NCBI GenBank assembly: GCA_002104945.1
Contig: MCFH01000030.1
Span: 248,001-312,000, forward strand
Origin: Piromyces finnis
Taxonomy: Eukaryota; Neocallimastigomycota; Neocallimastigomycetes; Neocallimastigales; Neocallimastigaceae
DNA length: 64,000 nt
Direction of reading: 5' to 3'
In this document: positions 39,446-51,409 of the stretch, in pieces
Position numbering within the stretch: the first letter of the stretch is position 1
Layout: each line of letters starts with the position of its first letter
Made by a program: the position numbers and the translations under genes
Notes under the pieces: model-generated
What the model was told of the DNA's origin: nothing
Databases searched by the model: none
Seen by the model: only the letters and a program-made list of their open reading frames with translations

Positions 39446-40325
39446 GATCCTTATCGGAGATATTACATATTACAATTTTCAATATATATCATAATTGATA
39501 AATACTAATTTTCATAATTGTGTTCTCATATCCTTTCTTTAGATAATGGATGTAGAGATCTTTATAAAATTTTGCTTTATTATAGAATTAATATGGAATG
39601 CTAGGAAATATTCTTTTTGTTACATAAATTTTAAAATTATCCTGATAAATAATCTAAGCTTAAGGAACTTATTTATTCAAATTTCATATATTATATTCTT
39701 AATGTTAATACTACTATATCATATCTTCTTGAGAATAGAAGTTTTGTTACTATTGATATTATGTCTATATTCAAGGAATATTAAATTTACTGAAAGCTTT
39801 TTGTAGTTTACTATTGACGATTTGTTTTAAGCTACAAAGTTATCAAATCAATATAGTGATATAGGTATTGTTCCTTGGGGGTTTAAGCTATTTATTTATA
39901 TTTAATTTGATTTGTATATTTTCTGAGTTTATTGAATTCAAAATAATTTAAATTTTAATAATTTACTAGTTTTTCGGAAATTTAATGTTTGAATTCTATC
40001 ATTGTAGATTAACTTATATCATATTAGAAAATATACTACTTTCTATGTTTTATTTATCAGATTGATTATTTCCTTATTTTCTATATTAAGTTACTTCGAA
40101 TCTTTTATTTATGGCGAAAATAATATTTCAATCTTAAAATTTTGAAATCTCAAATTTTAGATCTCAAGATAATTTTATCAAACATAGAAAATTTCAGATT
40201 AAATAATTTAGTTCTGATAGTTAGAATTTCCTACAGTTTTCTCCTATGACAAAATGTCATATCCGGCGGTTTGATTCATCTTTCAGAGAATCATTTGAGA
40301 ATTAATGAGATTCTCTCTTGAGAGT

Positions 40326-40342
40326 CTTGAGACTCTTAATCT
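40326..40342 (-). other. Primer-binding site matching the tRNA-Lys(CUU) anticodon arm
   Basis: Directly next to the 5' LTR, the plus strand reads TGAGACTCTTAATCT, which equals the anticodon arm of eukaryotic tRNA-Lys(CUU) as I remember it; the last T is the first LTR base. No match to a tRNA 3' end (TGG..) is present. An internal anticodon-arm primer is the Copia mode (half-tRNA). The polarity is right for cDNA extension into the LTR. Confidence 0.65.
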
Positions 40343-40558
40343 ATTAAGAGTTGTTTAATTTAGGTTTATAATTATGTCAACTTTATTAATATATTTTATG
40401 ATAAAGAACTACTTGCGTTACATTCTTCTCAAACTACATGTATTTATACATTTACATTGTGGCTTAAACATATAATCAAATACAATATATACAAATACGT
40501 TTTAATACATTTCAATACATTTGAATACATGTGACATAACGTTTCACATATTCTAACA
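40342..40558 (-). repeat. 5' LTR
   Basis: 217 bp, no difference seen from the copy at 35958-36174. Right flank TTTAT (40559-40563) is the target duplication. Confidence 0.95.
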
Positions 40559-40563
40559 TTTAT

Positions 40564-41792
40564 AAATTATTTTATTAAATTAAAATAAGAATTAATATAA
40601 GAATTAATATAAATTTAAGTTAACTATTTGGTTACACGAATAGAAATATTTAAGCATATTTATTAAAAAAATTCCGTGTCTCATAACAATTAATTAATTT
40701 TTTATAAAGAAATTTATAATGAGTGATAAGTAAAAAAATAATAGAATTTTTTATATTTTTATATATAACAGAAATATAAAGGTACAAAAGGATTATAGTC
40801 AGTTTATTTGTTTATTTATATTTCCTCATTTTATATAATATAAATTATTATCAATTCGAGTTTTTTCTTTTATGAACTAATAAATTAATATCTTTTAAAT
40901 TTATTTTTATTAATAATATTAAATGATTTAAATAAAATATTAAAGATTAATTTAATTATTATTATTTAAAATACAGAATAACACTTTTTAATTTTTAATT
41001 TTGTTTTCAAAATAATAAAAATTTTAAATTTTATAGCTTATTTAAACAAATATGAAAGGAAAGGATATTTAACAATAATAAGTTTTTGATTAAAAAAATT
41101 ATAAATTTTAATTAATAATAATTATTAATAATTAAAAAATACCAAATTTAATATAAATTAAATAATATTAATTTTATTAAAATACATATGAATTTTAAAA
41201 CTTATACTTGTGAATATTATTAATAATTCAAAATATTATTTTTTTATTTTTCCTTTTTTTTTTCCTGAATTTTAAATTATAATTATAATATTAAGTTTTT
41301 TTTAACAAATCATTTTTTAATTTAACACACTATAATTAAATTTGTTTCAAAAAAAATTAATATTATAAAAATAATAATAAAAATAAAGGATCAATACTAT
41401 AATTTTAAATAATATTTTTAATACCAAAAACATCGGAATATTAAATTTATACCTACTAAAAATGTAAAAATTGACTTTTTTTTTAATTTAATGATGGGAT
41501 ATTAATTTATAATATTAATTAAATTAATATATTTTTATTAATATTTCTAATATAATTAATATTATAATAAGTAATAAAAAAAACATATATAAAGTTCTTA
41601 TTTTCATTTTTTTTATTGTTATTATTTTATAATATCAATAGTTAGAAAAAAATAAAGAAAAAAAAACAAATATATTTGTTTTTTTTTAAAAAAAAATTGT
41701 AAATAAAATTAAAAAAAAATATTGTAAATAACTTGTATATATTATTTTATAAATAATAATAATTTTACTTTTTATATAATAATTATAAAAAA
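40564..41792. other. Intergenic, AT-rich
   Basis: No gene seen. Separates the retroelement from the next plus-strand gene; A/T homopolymers in the last 200 nt. Confidence 0.65.
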
Positions 41793-43445
41793 ATGCAAAG
41801 CATTATAGCATTCTCTGAATTAAGATCTTTCATCTATAGTCAAAAGTATGATACTTATCAAACTATAATTGAAAGCTTTATAAGAAATGACTACTTTCCA
41901 TGGGTTTGCTTAATTCTTTTGTTCAATAGAAAAAATTGGAAAAGACCAATTACCATTATTTTAATTGTTCATTGGTTTTTAAGATCCATTGGTGATAGTT
42001 TAAACAATCTCCTTCCATTAAGACCATGGGTTCCAAATACCTACTGGCCATATACTAATGAAAATTGGTTTATTTGTTGTGCATTAGCCAATGTATTTTG
42101 GTTATCTGGTGAAATTGTTGGTGATTGGTATGCTCTTTTAAGAACAAAAGCAGTTACAAATAATAATAAAAAAGTAAGACTTGTTTATGTTACTGTTATC
42201 ATCTACAACTTAGTCAAATGCCTAAATATGTACTGCAATTTCATGGATTTACCTTTTGACTTAAGATTACAAGATGAAGAAGGAAATCTTGTTAAAGATA
42301 TTGCTAGATTTAAAATTCATTGGTGGTCAATTGTTAGTATTATGCAAGTTGCAAGTTTTTTATATGATTTATCAGTCATATTTGCTTTAAAAAAGTGTCT
42401 TTTCAACAAACTAGAACAATATCAAGGTTTCAGTGGAAACACTTTCTTAAATAAATTTAAACAAGTTTCAGAATTCCGTATTATTATCTCAATGATTGCT
42501 TCTATTGCATTTTTACCATTTGTTGGTCTTTTCCTTTATTATGTTATTCATGAATACCATAGTGACAGTGCTGTTAGTTACATTCCTTCTGATGAAACCG
42601 TTGATTATCTCCGTCGTGTGGTTCTTAATTTCAATTACACCTTAATGTATATTGATCAAATATTATTAAAAAGTATCTCTGAATCAAAGTCTCAACCAAA
42701 AGTTTCATATGGTGCTAACTCATCAAACAACAGTTCTTATCATAATATTAATATTAATCAAAATGATTATCGTAAAAATTCAAATTCTAATATATCACCC
42801 CAAAGTATTATTTCTAGTAATAATGCTAGCATATCTGTTCCACAAAAAGTAATTAACAATGAAGTTATTAATACTTTTAATAATAATTATAAAGCCAAAA
42901 ATAGTAACGAAGATTTATCTGGAATGTATTTTAATAATGATAATAATAATAATAAGCTTAATTACTGTCAAGAATATAAAATTAATATGACTTATTCAAA
43001 CAATTTATACTCTAGTACAAATATTAATAATTATAAGTTCCAAAATAATAATATGTATGATATGAATGATAATCAAACTTTTGTTAATGCTGATGATAGC
43101 TACAACCATAAAAAGGTCTTTTATAATGATAATAATATCAATAACAAGCCAAGTAATGCATATTATATAAAATTAAAGAATTCAGAAAATTTAGTAAACA
43201 AAAATAATTACAATAAAGAAGCATCATTATCATCACCTTCTTCATATGAAACATTATATAATGATTCAAATTCTTCCATTAATATTAATGATGATATTAA
43301 TTATATTATGCCTCCTATTAACAATAATATCATTGTTAAAGATAATGGAAACAATAATGATAAATTATTATTTAAAAAAAGAAATGAGAAGTGTGATTCT
43401 ATTTATGATTTATACTCTCAACAATCTCAACAAAAGCAATATTAA
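41793..43445 (+). CDS. Multi-pass (about 7 TM) membrane protein with Asn-rich tail, unknown family, 550 aa
   Basis: Single uninterrupted frame. Hydrophobic segments near residues 33-46, 52-66, 92-112, 128-147, 176-200, 228-252 and 272-292 suggest six or seven membrane passes. Residues ~300-550 form an Asn/Ser/Tyr-rich, probably cytoplasmic tail ending in Gln repeats (QQSQQKQY). Conserved-looking features are a Trp-rich RPWVPNTYWPYTNENWF loop and LSGEIVGDWYALLRT. I do not recognise the family; the layout resembles a receptor or lineage-specific membrane protein. The lack of introns in 1.65 kb is notable beside the receptor gene downstream. A 9-bp hairpin lies ~105 nt after the stop (43550-43569). 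Confidence 0.8.
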   Translation: MQSIIAFSELRSFIYSQKYDTYQTIIESFIRNDYFPWVCLILLFNRKNWKRPITIILIVHWFLRSIGDSLNNLLPLRPWVPNTYWPYTNENWFICCALANVFWLSGEIVGDWYALLRTKAVTNNNKKVRLVYVTVIIYNLVKCLNMYCNFMDLPFDLRLQDEEGNLVKDIARFKIHWWSIVSIMQVASFLYDLSVIFALKKCLFNKLEQYQGFSGNTFLNKFKQVSEFRIIISMIASIAFLPFVGLFLYYVIHEYHSDSAVSYIPSDETVDYLRRVVLNFNYTLMYIDQILLKSISESKSQPKVSYGANSSNNSSYHNININQNDYRKNSNSNISPQSIISSNNASISVPQKVINNEVINTFNNNYKAKNSNEDLSGMYFNNDNNNNKLNYCQEYKINMTYSNNLYSSTNINNYKFQNNNMYDMNDNQTFVNADDSYNHKKVFYNDNNINNKPSNAYYIKLKNSENLVNKNNYNKEASLSSPSSYETLYNDSNSSININDDINYIMPPINNNIIVKDNGNNNDKLLFKKRNEKCDSIYDLYSQQSQQKQY

Positions 43446-43549
43446 ATGTTTTTTTGTGATATAAAAAAATGAAAGTATAATTCTATTAATTAAATTATAC
43501 TCTTAATAATTTAAACAAAAGTATTATTATATACTTTAATTTTATAGAG

Positions 43550-43569
43550 AATAACACTTTAGTGTTATT
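43550..43569. repeat. Perfect 9-bp hairpin (AATAACACT / AGTGTTATT)
   Basis: Two-nt loop, ~105 nt downstream of the membrane protein stop. Could be part of its 3' UTR; function not shown. Confidence 0.6.
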
Positions 43570-44513
43570 TATAAAAATAAAATTTATAGATTATAGACTT
43601 TTTTATTTTTCTATTAAAAAATATTTTTATACTTATATAATATTATAATAATTATATTTAAAAGTATTATAATAGAAATAATAAAAATAAACAAATTACA
43701 ATATTCACTTCTAATATATATATACAACTAAAAACATAAATACTATATTTTTTTTATGTGTTATAAGATTATATACTTTTCATTAGCTTTTTTTTAGTTT
43801 AAAAAAAAAATAATCTTGCATTGTTTTAATAACATTAAATAAATAATAAGAATTATAATTGATATTTTAATACAATTATGTTTTGTATTACTAAAATTTA
43901 TTACAATAAGATTATCAGATACTAAGTATAAAAGAAATTATATTCAATTTATTCTCTTTTTTTTTCATTTATTTCAATCTTAATCTAAATCGTATTTTAT
44001 CTTTTCCTAAATAAAAAAATTCTAAAAGGTTAGATTATTCAACAACATAATATAAAAATATTAAATAAAACTGTATATATTTTAGTTTTATTTTTTAATT
44101 TTATATTATATTTTGTAATAATGAAAAGAGTAATATTAATTATAATGTGAATTAAATACTTAATAATAATAATAATAATAATAATATATCACTTTCAATG
44201 GAAAAAGTAATAAATATAATATTTTTTATGATTTCTCTAAAAATAGATTTTAAATAATAATAAAATTTATAAGGTTATGAATAAAATATTATGATGTATA
44301 CTGAGATTATTCCTTTTTTGGAGATCAATAAACTTTAATTCATATTTTTATTTATGTTAATATTTCCAGATTTTCTTCCTTTATTATTAATATAAATCAT
44401 TTAAGATTATAAAGGAAAATTTATGAATAAAATAATATTTAAAGCAACTTATATTTTAAAATTAAAAAATAGATAAAGTAAATAATTATATAATTTTTTC
44501 TCTTCTATTTATC

Positions 44514-44533
44514 AAAAAAAAAAAAAAAAAAAA
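44514..44533 (+). promoter_or_regulatory. Poly(dA:dT) tract upstream of receptor gene
   Basis: A 20-nt A run ~115 nt upstream of the start codon; inferred promoter element. Confidence 0.3.
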
Positions 44534-44647
44534 TTAAAATTATAAAAATAAGAAAGAAATTCAAATCTCTTATTAAAATATAATGAAAATTCTTGAAAAA
44601 ATTAATATAAATTAATTATAATAATATTAAAAAATAAATTAAAATAA

Positions 44648-47600
44648 ATGATAATCAAAGTACTTTTTACATTATTTTTTTTTATAGTAAACATAAATTC
44701 TGAAATTATAAATAATGAGTCAAGTTTAATCAACTTTATTTCGAATGATAAAAATGAAGCAGAAATTAATTTTGATAAAATAATAGATATTTCTAAAAAT
44801 ATAGATATTACTAAATCATTTCAAAAATTATCAATTATTGGAAATTCTATGGAAAATTCTGGTATTAATTTTAAAGCAAAATATCATGGAATAAATTTTG
44901 GTGAAAATGTTAAAGAAATTGAGTTAAAAAATTTGACCATAAACGGATATATTAGGTTTTATAATATAAAAAAAATAACAATTCATAATGCTATAGTTCA
45001 TGGAAATATAGATTCTGATTTCATTGAAAATGATTTTGTAAAAATTTCCAATTTGTCTTATTTACCAACAGCTTATGCAACTGCAAATTGTATTAATTTA
45101 AGTGGAAATGTAGAAATAAGTTATTCTAATTTAAAAGGAAGTTCATCATGCAGAAATAGACTATTAATGTATAATGGAAATAACAAATTTCATATTAAAA
45201 TAAATAATACATCTCTAAGTGGAGAATACAAATGTTCATGTCTTTATATTGATAATGCTATAAATTCTTCAATAGAATATTCAACAATTGAAAAGGGATA
45301 TGGCTCAGAAAATATTAATGGAGGGTATTAATATAAAGAATAATAAATAGAAAACTATTTAAATATGTTTTTAATCTTCAATAAATTTTTAAATTATTTT
45401 TAAATATAAACAATATAAAATAGAGCAGGATTGAATATGGCATATTCTGAAGGTTCAGTAAAACATACCACATTTAAAGACAACTTTTCAATACAAAGTG
45501 GAGGATCAATCTCATTAAGTACTGTATACAACTTTTTGGGGGAATATTTAGAGATATATAATACAACTTCTTTATTAACTGTATCATCAATTTAGAAAAT
45601 ATATATTATCTATATTTTATATATAATTTAATAGACACTAATATTTTTGATTACTTTTTTATTTATTGATAAATGATGCTAATACCAAAAATAATTTTAA
45701 TACATTTTTTCAAAAAAAAGGGAAGTATGGCATATGTAATATCAGATTATAATGTAAATAATTTTATAAGTTTTTCATATGTTAAATTATTTAATGCTGG
45801 TGGCTATAAGGGCATGAAAGGTGGTGGTTTAGTTATATGGTAAATTAAAAGAATATATTATTTAGTAAAAAAATATATAAATGTTGTGAATTTTTATTTA
45901 TAATTGATATTTATTACTAGTGCTGAACAATTTGCTAATGTTGAATTAAAAGATTTTTATGGAGAGAATATAATTAATAATGAATCATCAGGCGGTGCTT
46001 TTATTTTGACTGGTGAAGCAAGCTTAAGTATTAGGTGAATTTAGATATAATATTTCTATCATTAAATAAGTAATGTCCAAATAAACTTATTGTGTTTTTT
46101 ATATTATTTATTTATACTGTATGATAGAAATGTTGAAATTGATAAAATTACCAGTCATTCAATATCAGGGTTATTATTATTTACATATAATGTTGATTTA
46201 GGAAAAAAAGTTGTATTTAATGCCTATAATTTTACTTTAAAAAATTTAAGTGATTTCAGTAGTAGAGCATCAGCTGCTTTACTATGGATGAATGAAAGAA
46301 CTAAAGTTTATATTGAAAAGTAGCTTATATTTTATCTAAATTTTTTAATACTATACTTTTATAAAAATTTAACAATATTTCATATCATCTTTTAGTGGAA
46401 ATGTTCAGAATTTCGAAGGCACATTTGATCAGTTAATAATTAATTGATATTTATAATACTATTAATATAAATTATAAAATATTTTAATATATTATTAATA
46501 CTAACAATATTTAAAAACATAAGTTTAATATATGGTTCAGACTTCTGCAATTTACATATCAATGGATTAATAATAGATAATTTTTATTCAAGAACGGTAG
46601 CAGAGCTAATACACTTTAATTCAATTAATGCTGAAAGTATAAAAAAACTTTTATATAAATATATATTAAGAAATTGTAGTAGAATATTGTTATTGTTCTC
46701 ATAGTAATATTAAAAATTAATATAATTAATTAATTATATTTTTAAGGGATTTTAATTGAAAAAGTTAAATTAAATAAAATTAAATCTCGAGGAGGTAATT
46801 TCTAAAATGACTATTATAAGAAAAAAGTTGTTATCTTAAAAGATCTTAATATAATATATTTTTAATAAATATATTATAAATTTTTAATAGCATTTTTTCA
46901 TTTGGCTCATGGAACAATGAAACTTAATGAAATTGAAGTATATTATTCAAAATTAATTAAATAAAATAATAATATATTTTATTAATCTAACAAAACTCTG
47001 AAATATACTATATTAGATAACAAATTCTCATACATGTGATTATAATAAAGAATGTACAAATAAAAATGATATAGATATCGATATATATGAAAGTGATATA
47101 ATTTCATTAGGAAATGCAAGTGAAGTGACATTAACAAATTCTTATTTCTATAACATTAATGGAAGTAAATATTAAAGTATAATTAAAATTTTATTTTTGA
47201 ACATATAATTAATTTTATTCAAAATAACATCCAACAATAAAGTTAAAGGAATTGTTTCAAATTATGATTCAAAATTTAATTTAAAGAACAATACGTTTAT
47301 TAATTGCAACTTCAAAAACGGTATATATTATGTTGATTATAATAGAAAACTTGGTGGAAGTTATAATGATAAAGACTCGAAGTATATAAATATAAAATCT
47401 GAATATGGATCTATAATAAATATTAAATACATGAAGGAAAGTTCTGAGACCTCATTTGATTTTCGAAATGTATTTTTTGAAAATAATCATGCAAGCAAAT
47501 ATGGTGGAGTTATTTATACTTTGAGCAAATATTCTAAAAGATATATCAATTTAGTAGATTGTAAGTTTAAAAACAATACAGCTTTAAATGGTTATATTGT

Positions 47601-50211
47601 ATATAGTTATAATAAAGATTCAGAGCCAACAATTTCTAATATTAAAGAATTAAGAAAAGAAAAGGGTGCGCTTGCAACTAATCCTACAAAAATTAAATTC
47701 AACAAAAACTCATTATTTGATGTCGCAATTTACTCTGGAGAAAAGCTCCCAAGTGGAATTTCATGTATGTTTTTTTAATTATAAAACTATAATTGCAAAT
47801 TATATTATTATTATTATTATTATTAATAATATTATTAATATTATTATTATTAAAACTAGGCAATATTTTCGATGATTATGATAATCGTATTTAAATAATA
47901 TCAATAATTATAATTATGATTAATAATATTAATAATATTATTAAAACTAAATGTATATAAATTTATTATTTAATTTATTTAATATAGTAATATCTTTTGA
48001 AACAGATATATCGAATATTCAATTTGATGAGTTATTATTTTATAAGTTAGAAATAAATGATACATATAATGCTAGATTGAAAGGACAAACACAATCCTAT
48101 TGTTGGGGAGAATCATGTAATTTCCCTCAAATTAATGGTGTGTAATTATTAATTATTCATTAAAAACTATATTATATATATATAATTTATAATAAAAAGA
48201 AATGATTTATTAATAATATAAAATTTAATATTAATTCAAAATATTTTTACTATATTGTATTAATAGTAATTGGAAATCCAGGAAAATATAAAATAAAACT
48301 AACAATAAATACTTTTGGTAGTTTATAAATATTTAAAAATGAAATAATAAATAAAATAAATTTACATATAATAACATATTTGTTAATGAAATACAGGGAA
48401 ATTTAGTTATTTTGAAAATAATTCCATTGAAAAAGAAATAGAGATTATTGAGTGTAATACTAGTAGTGGTAAATATATATATCAATCAATAGAAAGTTCT
48501 AGATTGAAATCATGGTAAGTAAATATAATAAAAAGAAAACATCTATATAATGTGAATATATTGAATTTACATAATTTATTATAGTTATGAACCATTTTGT
48601 GATCAAGGTTGTAAATCAGGAAAGTGTGTTAATAATAATGTATGTGATTGTGAAGGTACTTTACGTACAGGAAAACACTGCGATGAATATTATAAAATGG
48701 AAAGAAATAAAATCTTGGATAATTTATTTAGAATTATTGGAGTATTAATGATTATTGGCATTATAATAATAATAATTATAACATTAATATTAAAAAAGAA
48801 CCCAAAAATCAAAGGGGGTAAGTTTAATAATAATATGTTAATAATATGTCATAATTTAAATAGATTTCAATATCTAAATAATTTAATAATTAAAATAATT
48901 TGATTAAATAGGAAGTGTTGATTTTTTAATTATTATTTTAATTGGCTCTATAATTAGTGTCATATATATGTTCTATTTAACAATAGAAAGAACAACAACA
49001 AGATGTTTATTTATTTATTTATTTGATAACTTGGTAAATGGATTATATTATATAAATAATTTATTATTATTATTCCTTATACTAATATTATTACATAATA
49101 AATAATATATATAAGGGATTTTCCTTAGTATTTGGATCTATATTAGTTAAAACCTTAAGAATTTACAAAATGTAGTAACATATAATAGAATATTGTTTTG
49201 TTATGTTATATAATAATTTGCTTTTTTTCATTCTTAAATATATATTATTAGATTTCAGGTTACTAAAGGAAGAAATTATGGATTAAAAAGAATCATAATG
49301 TATGAAATTGTTTTTGGAATAGTTTCTTATCATATTGTTGTTTGTGTATTTTGGATCTTAACTAGTAAAACTAATGTTGAATCATTTTTTACTGCTGATT
49401 TTCATTTGTATAAAAAATGTGTATATTCAAAAACAAAAATAATATGGTAATTAATGAATTTAAAAATATATATAAAATTCATTCAAATATTTATTAAAAC
49501 TATATATTACTAACTCTATATTCGTGTACAGTACACTATTGAACTTCTCGATTTTGTTGGTTGGTTGTTTCTTATCATATTCAGTAAGAAATGTACAAAA
49601 GAACTTTAAGGAAGTAAATTTTTTTTTTATTAATTATATATATTAATAAATAAATAAATATACTATAACACTTTTTTTTAATTGTAAATAATATATAGAA
49701 TTTAGTTATACCAGTTTATATTTATGTTTTATTCAGAATTATTACTGAAATGTTTAGTTTACAAGAAGGTATTTCACTGAAAGTTCAAGATTTAATTGGA
49801 TCAATATCCACAATTATCAATATTTCAGTAACTTTATATTATATATTTATAAGTAAATTTTATAATATCTATGAAGAGGCTTATGTTCACAGATTAAGAT
49901 CCACTCCAGGTAGTGCAAATGAATTAAATGCAAATCATATGTATGGAAGCAAAAAAAATCTTATTAATGGATCTAATTTAAATATGTTGAGTAATAATCA
50001 ACTTTATAAATATCATAGTAATAATACTTTAGGAAGTCGAAGTTTAAGTAATAATCAAATTTATAAGCCAATAATTAAAAAAAGCGATAGTAATAGTAGT
50101 TATAATTACATTTTTAATTCGTCTAAATTGGGAATTAATTTGAATGAAAGTAATAATAATCTTTATAAAACTTATAGTAGTTCTGGATTATGTAATAAAA
50201 TATATGATTAA
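44648..50211 (+). CDS. Class C (family 3) GPCR-like receptor with beta-helix ectodomain and EGF-like module, about 20 exons
   Basis: The start encodes a signal peptide (MIIKVLFTLFFFIVNINS). A long ectodomain of Asn-rich strand-turn repeats (NITNS.F.N, FKNNTALNG, VFFENNHASKYGGVIY) has the pattern of a right-handed parallel beta-helix (pectin-lyase-like fold). Early exon ends are 45324, 45580, 45839, 46034, 46319, 46431 and 46636; large ectodomain exon 47243-47764. Near 48590-48690 an EGF-like module has CDQGCKSGKCVNNNVCDCEG. Then come seven hydrophobic segments: IIGVLMIIGIIIIIIITLIL; FLIIILIGSIISVIYMFYL; GFSLVFGSILVKTLRIYK; YEIVFGIVSYHIVVCVFWIL; LLNFSILLVGCFLSYSVRNV; VIPVYIYVLFRIITEM; and IGSISTIINISVTLYYIFI. 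GFSLVFGSILVKTLRI and SVRNVQKNFKE match the GABA-B-type TM3 and TM5 ends. The cytoplasmic tail (from ~49880) is Ser/Asn-rich. Anaerobic gut fungi are known to have families of such receptors. Ligand unknown; a plant-polysaccharide sensor is a guess. Several exon borders are approximate. Confidence 0.83.
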
Positions 50212-51409
50212 CATGTAAACCATAAAATATATATAACAATAATCACTAATTATCATATATTATATTACTATGCTAATAGTATAAATATCTGTACTATCTT
50301 TTGTAAAATCAATATATGCATATTATATTACAAATACATTTTTAATTATTAGAATATAAAATTTATTTATATGTATATAAATCCATTCATTCATTTATTT
50401 GTTTATTTATATATATTTATTTGTTGTAACAACCACATACACATAAATATATATATATATATATATATATAAAAATTATAATAAATTTTAATTTATAATA
50501 TAATAAAAACATTATAATTTATATTTTAAATTTTTATTATTTTGATTTTCTATTTTCTATATTTTACAATTTTTGTTTTCTATTTACAATTTACATTAAA
50601 ATAGTTATTGTTTATTTATATTTAATGGTAACTTTTATTTTATTAAATTTAAAATTTGTATAAATACTATTAGTTAATAGATTTTGATAAAAAAATTGTT
50701 ATTAATAAAATACTCCAAAATATGAAGATATAAGTAAAAAAATCATATTGAAAATCATTATTCAAATTAGTATTAATATATGGAAAGATAAAATTTAATG
50801 TTTTTTTTTTTATTTTTATTTTATTTTATATTTTTAATACATATTTTATTATATTCAATGAACTATTATAATAAAAAGTGTCACATTTAATATCAAATAA
50901 TTACGTGAAAATTCTTAAAAGTTACTATAAATAAGGTTTAAATATAAATAACCATTGAAAAGCTTAAAATGGAATCAATTGACAACACAATATTAATATA
51001 TATTAAAATAAAATACTTTTTTAAAATTTATATATATTTGAAATTTTATTTATGATGTAATAAATATTACAGTAATTTTTAAATTCTGAATCTTTAATTA
51101 AAAGTACAATTTCAAGAAGATTGTTGCATTTCAACTATCAAAGATAATTTCTTAATTTACATTATTTCAATATTTTATTGCCATTTTATATATATGAAAA
51201 TGTCCATATATTTCATATATGTTTTAACTAAGTTTTAATTTATTTTTATAAACAATAGTATATTCTAGGGAAGTCTTAAACTTCAAAAAAAAAAAAAAAA
51301 GAAAAAGAAAAAGAAAAGAAAAAAAAACATATACATTACAATAAAAAGAAAGTATATTATTTAAAATAAACATATGCAAGCTGAGATAAAAACAAGACTC
51401 ACCCAATCT
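50212..51409. other. Intergenic, AT-rich
   Basis: No supportable gene. TA microsatellite near 50445-50470 and an A-rich tract (51284-51327) shortly before the TRAPPC10 start. Confidence 0.65.

Larger units (their letters stand above)
35953..40563 (-). mobile_element. LTR retroelement (Copia-like, non-autonomous), complete with LTRs and target duplication
   Basis: Two 217-bp direct repeats (35958-36174 and 40342-40558) that look identical when read side by side bracket 4167 bp. A 5-bp direct duplication TTTAT flanks them (35953-35957 and 40559-40563). The polypurine tract abuts the left repeat and the primer site abuts the right one, so the element reads on the minus strand (5' LTR on the right). 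Sense-strand LTR begins TGTTAGAATATGTG and ends ACTCTTAATA. No intact gag or pol frame: only a Copia-type RNase H tail (37544-37700) and a decayed seryl-tRNA synthetase fragment (38654-39445) are recognisable. Matching LTRs around a decayed body imply recent mobilisation in trans by an autonomous relative. Confidence 0.93.
43446..44647. other. Intergenic, AT-rich
   Basis: No gene. Contains the hairpin at 43550-43569 and an A run at 44514-44533 upstream of the receptor gene. Confidence 0.65.

Noticed and set aside
39546-39806. 86-codon plus-strand frame inside the LTR element
   Set aside because: Hydrophobic AT-codon composition, antisense to the element, no family signal.
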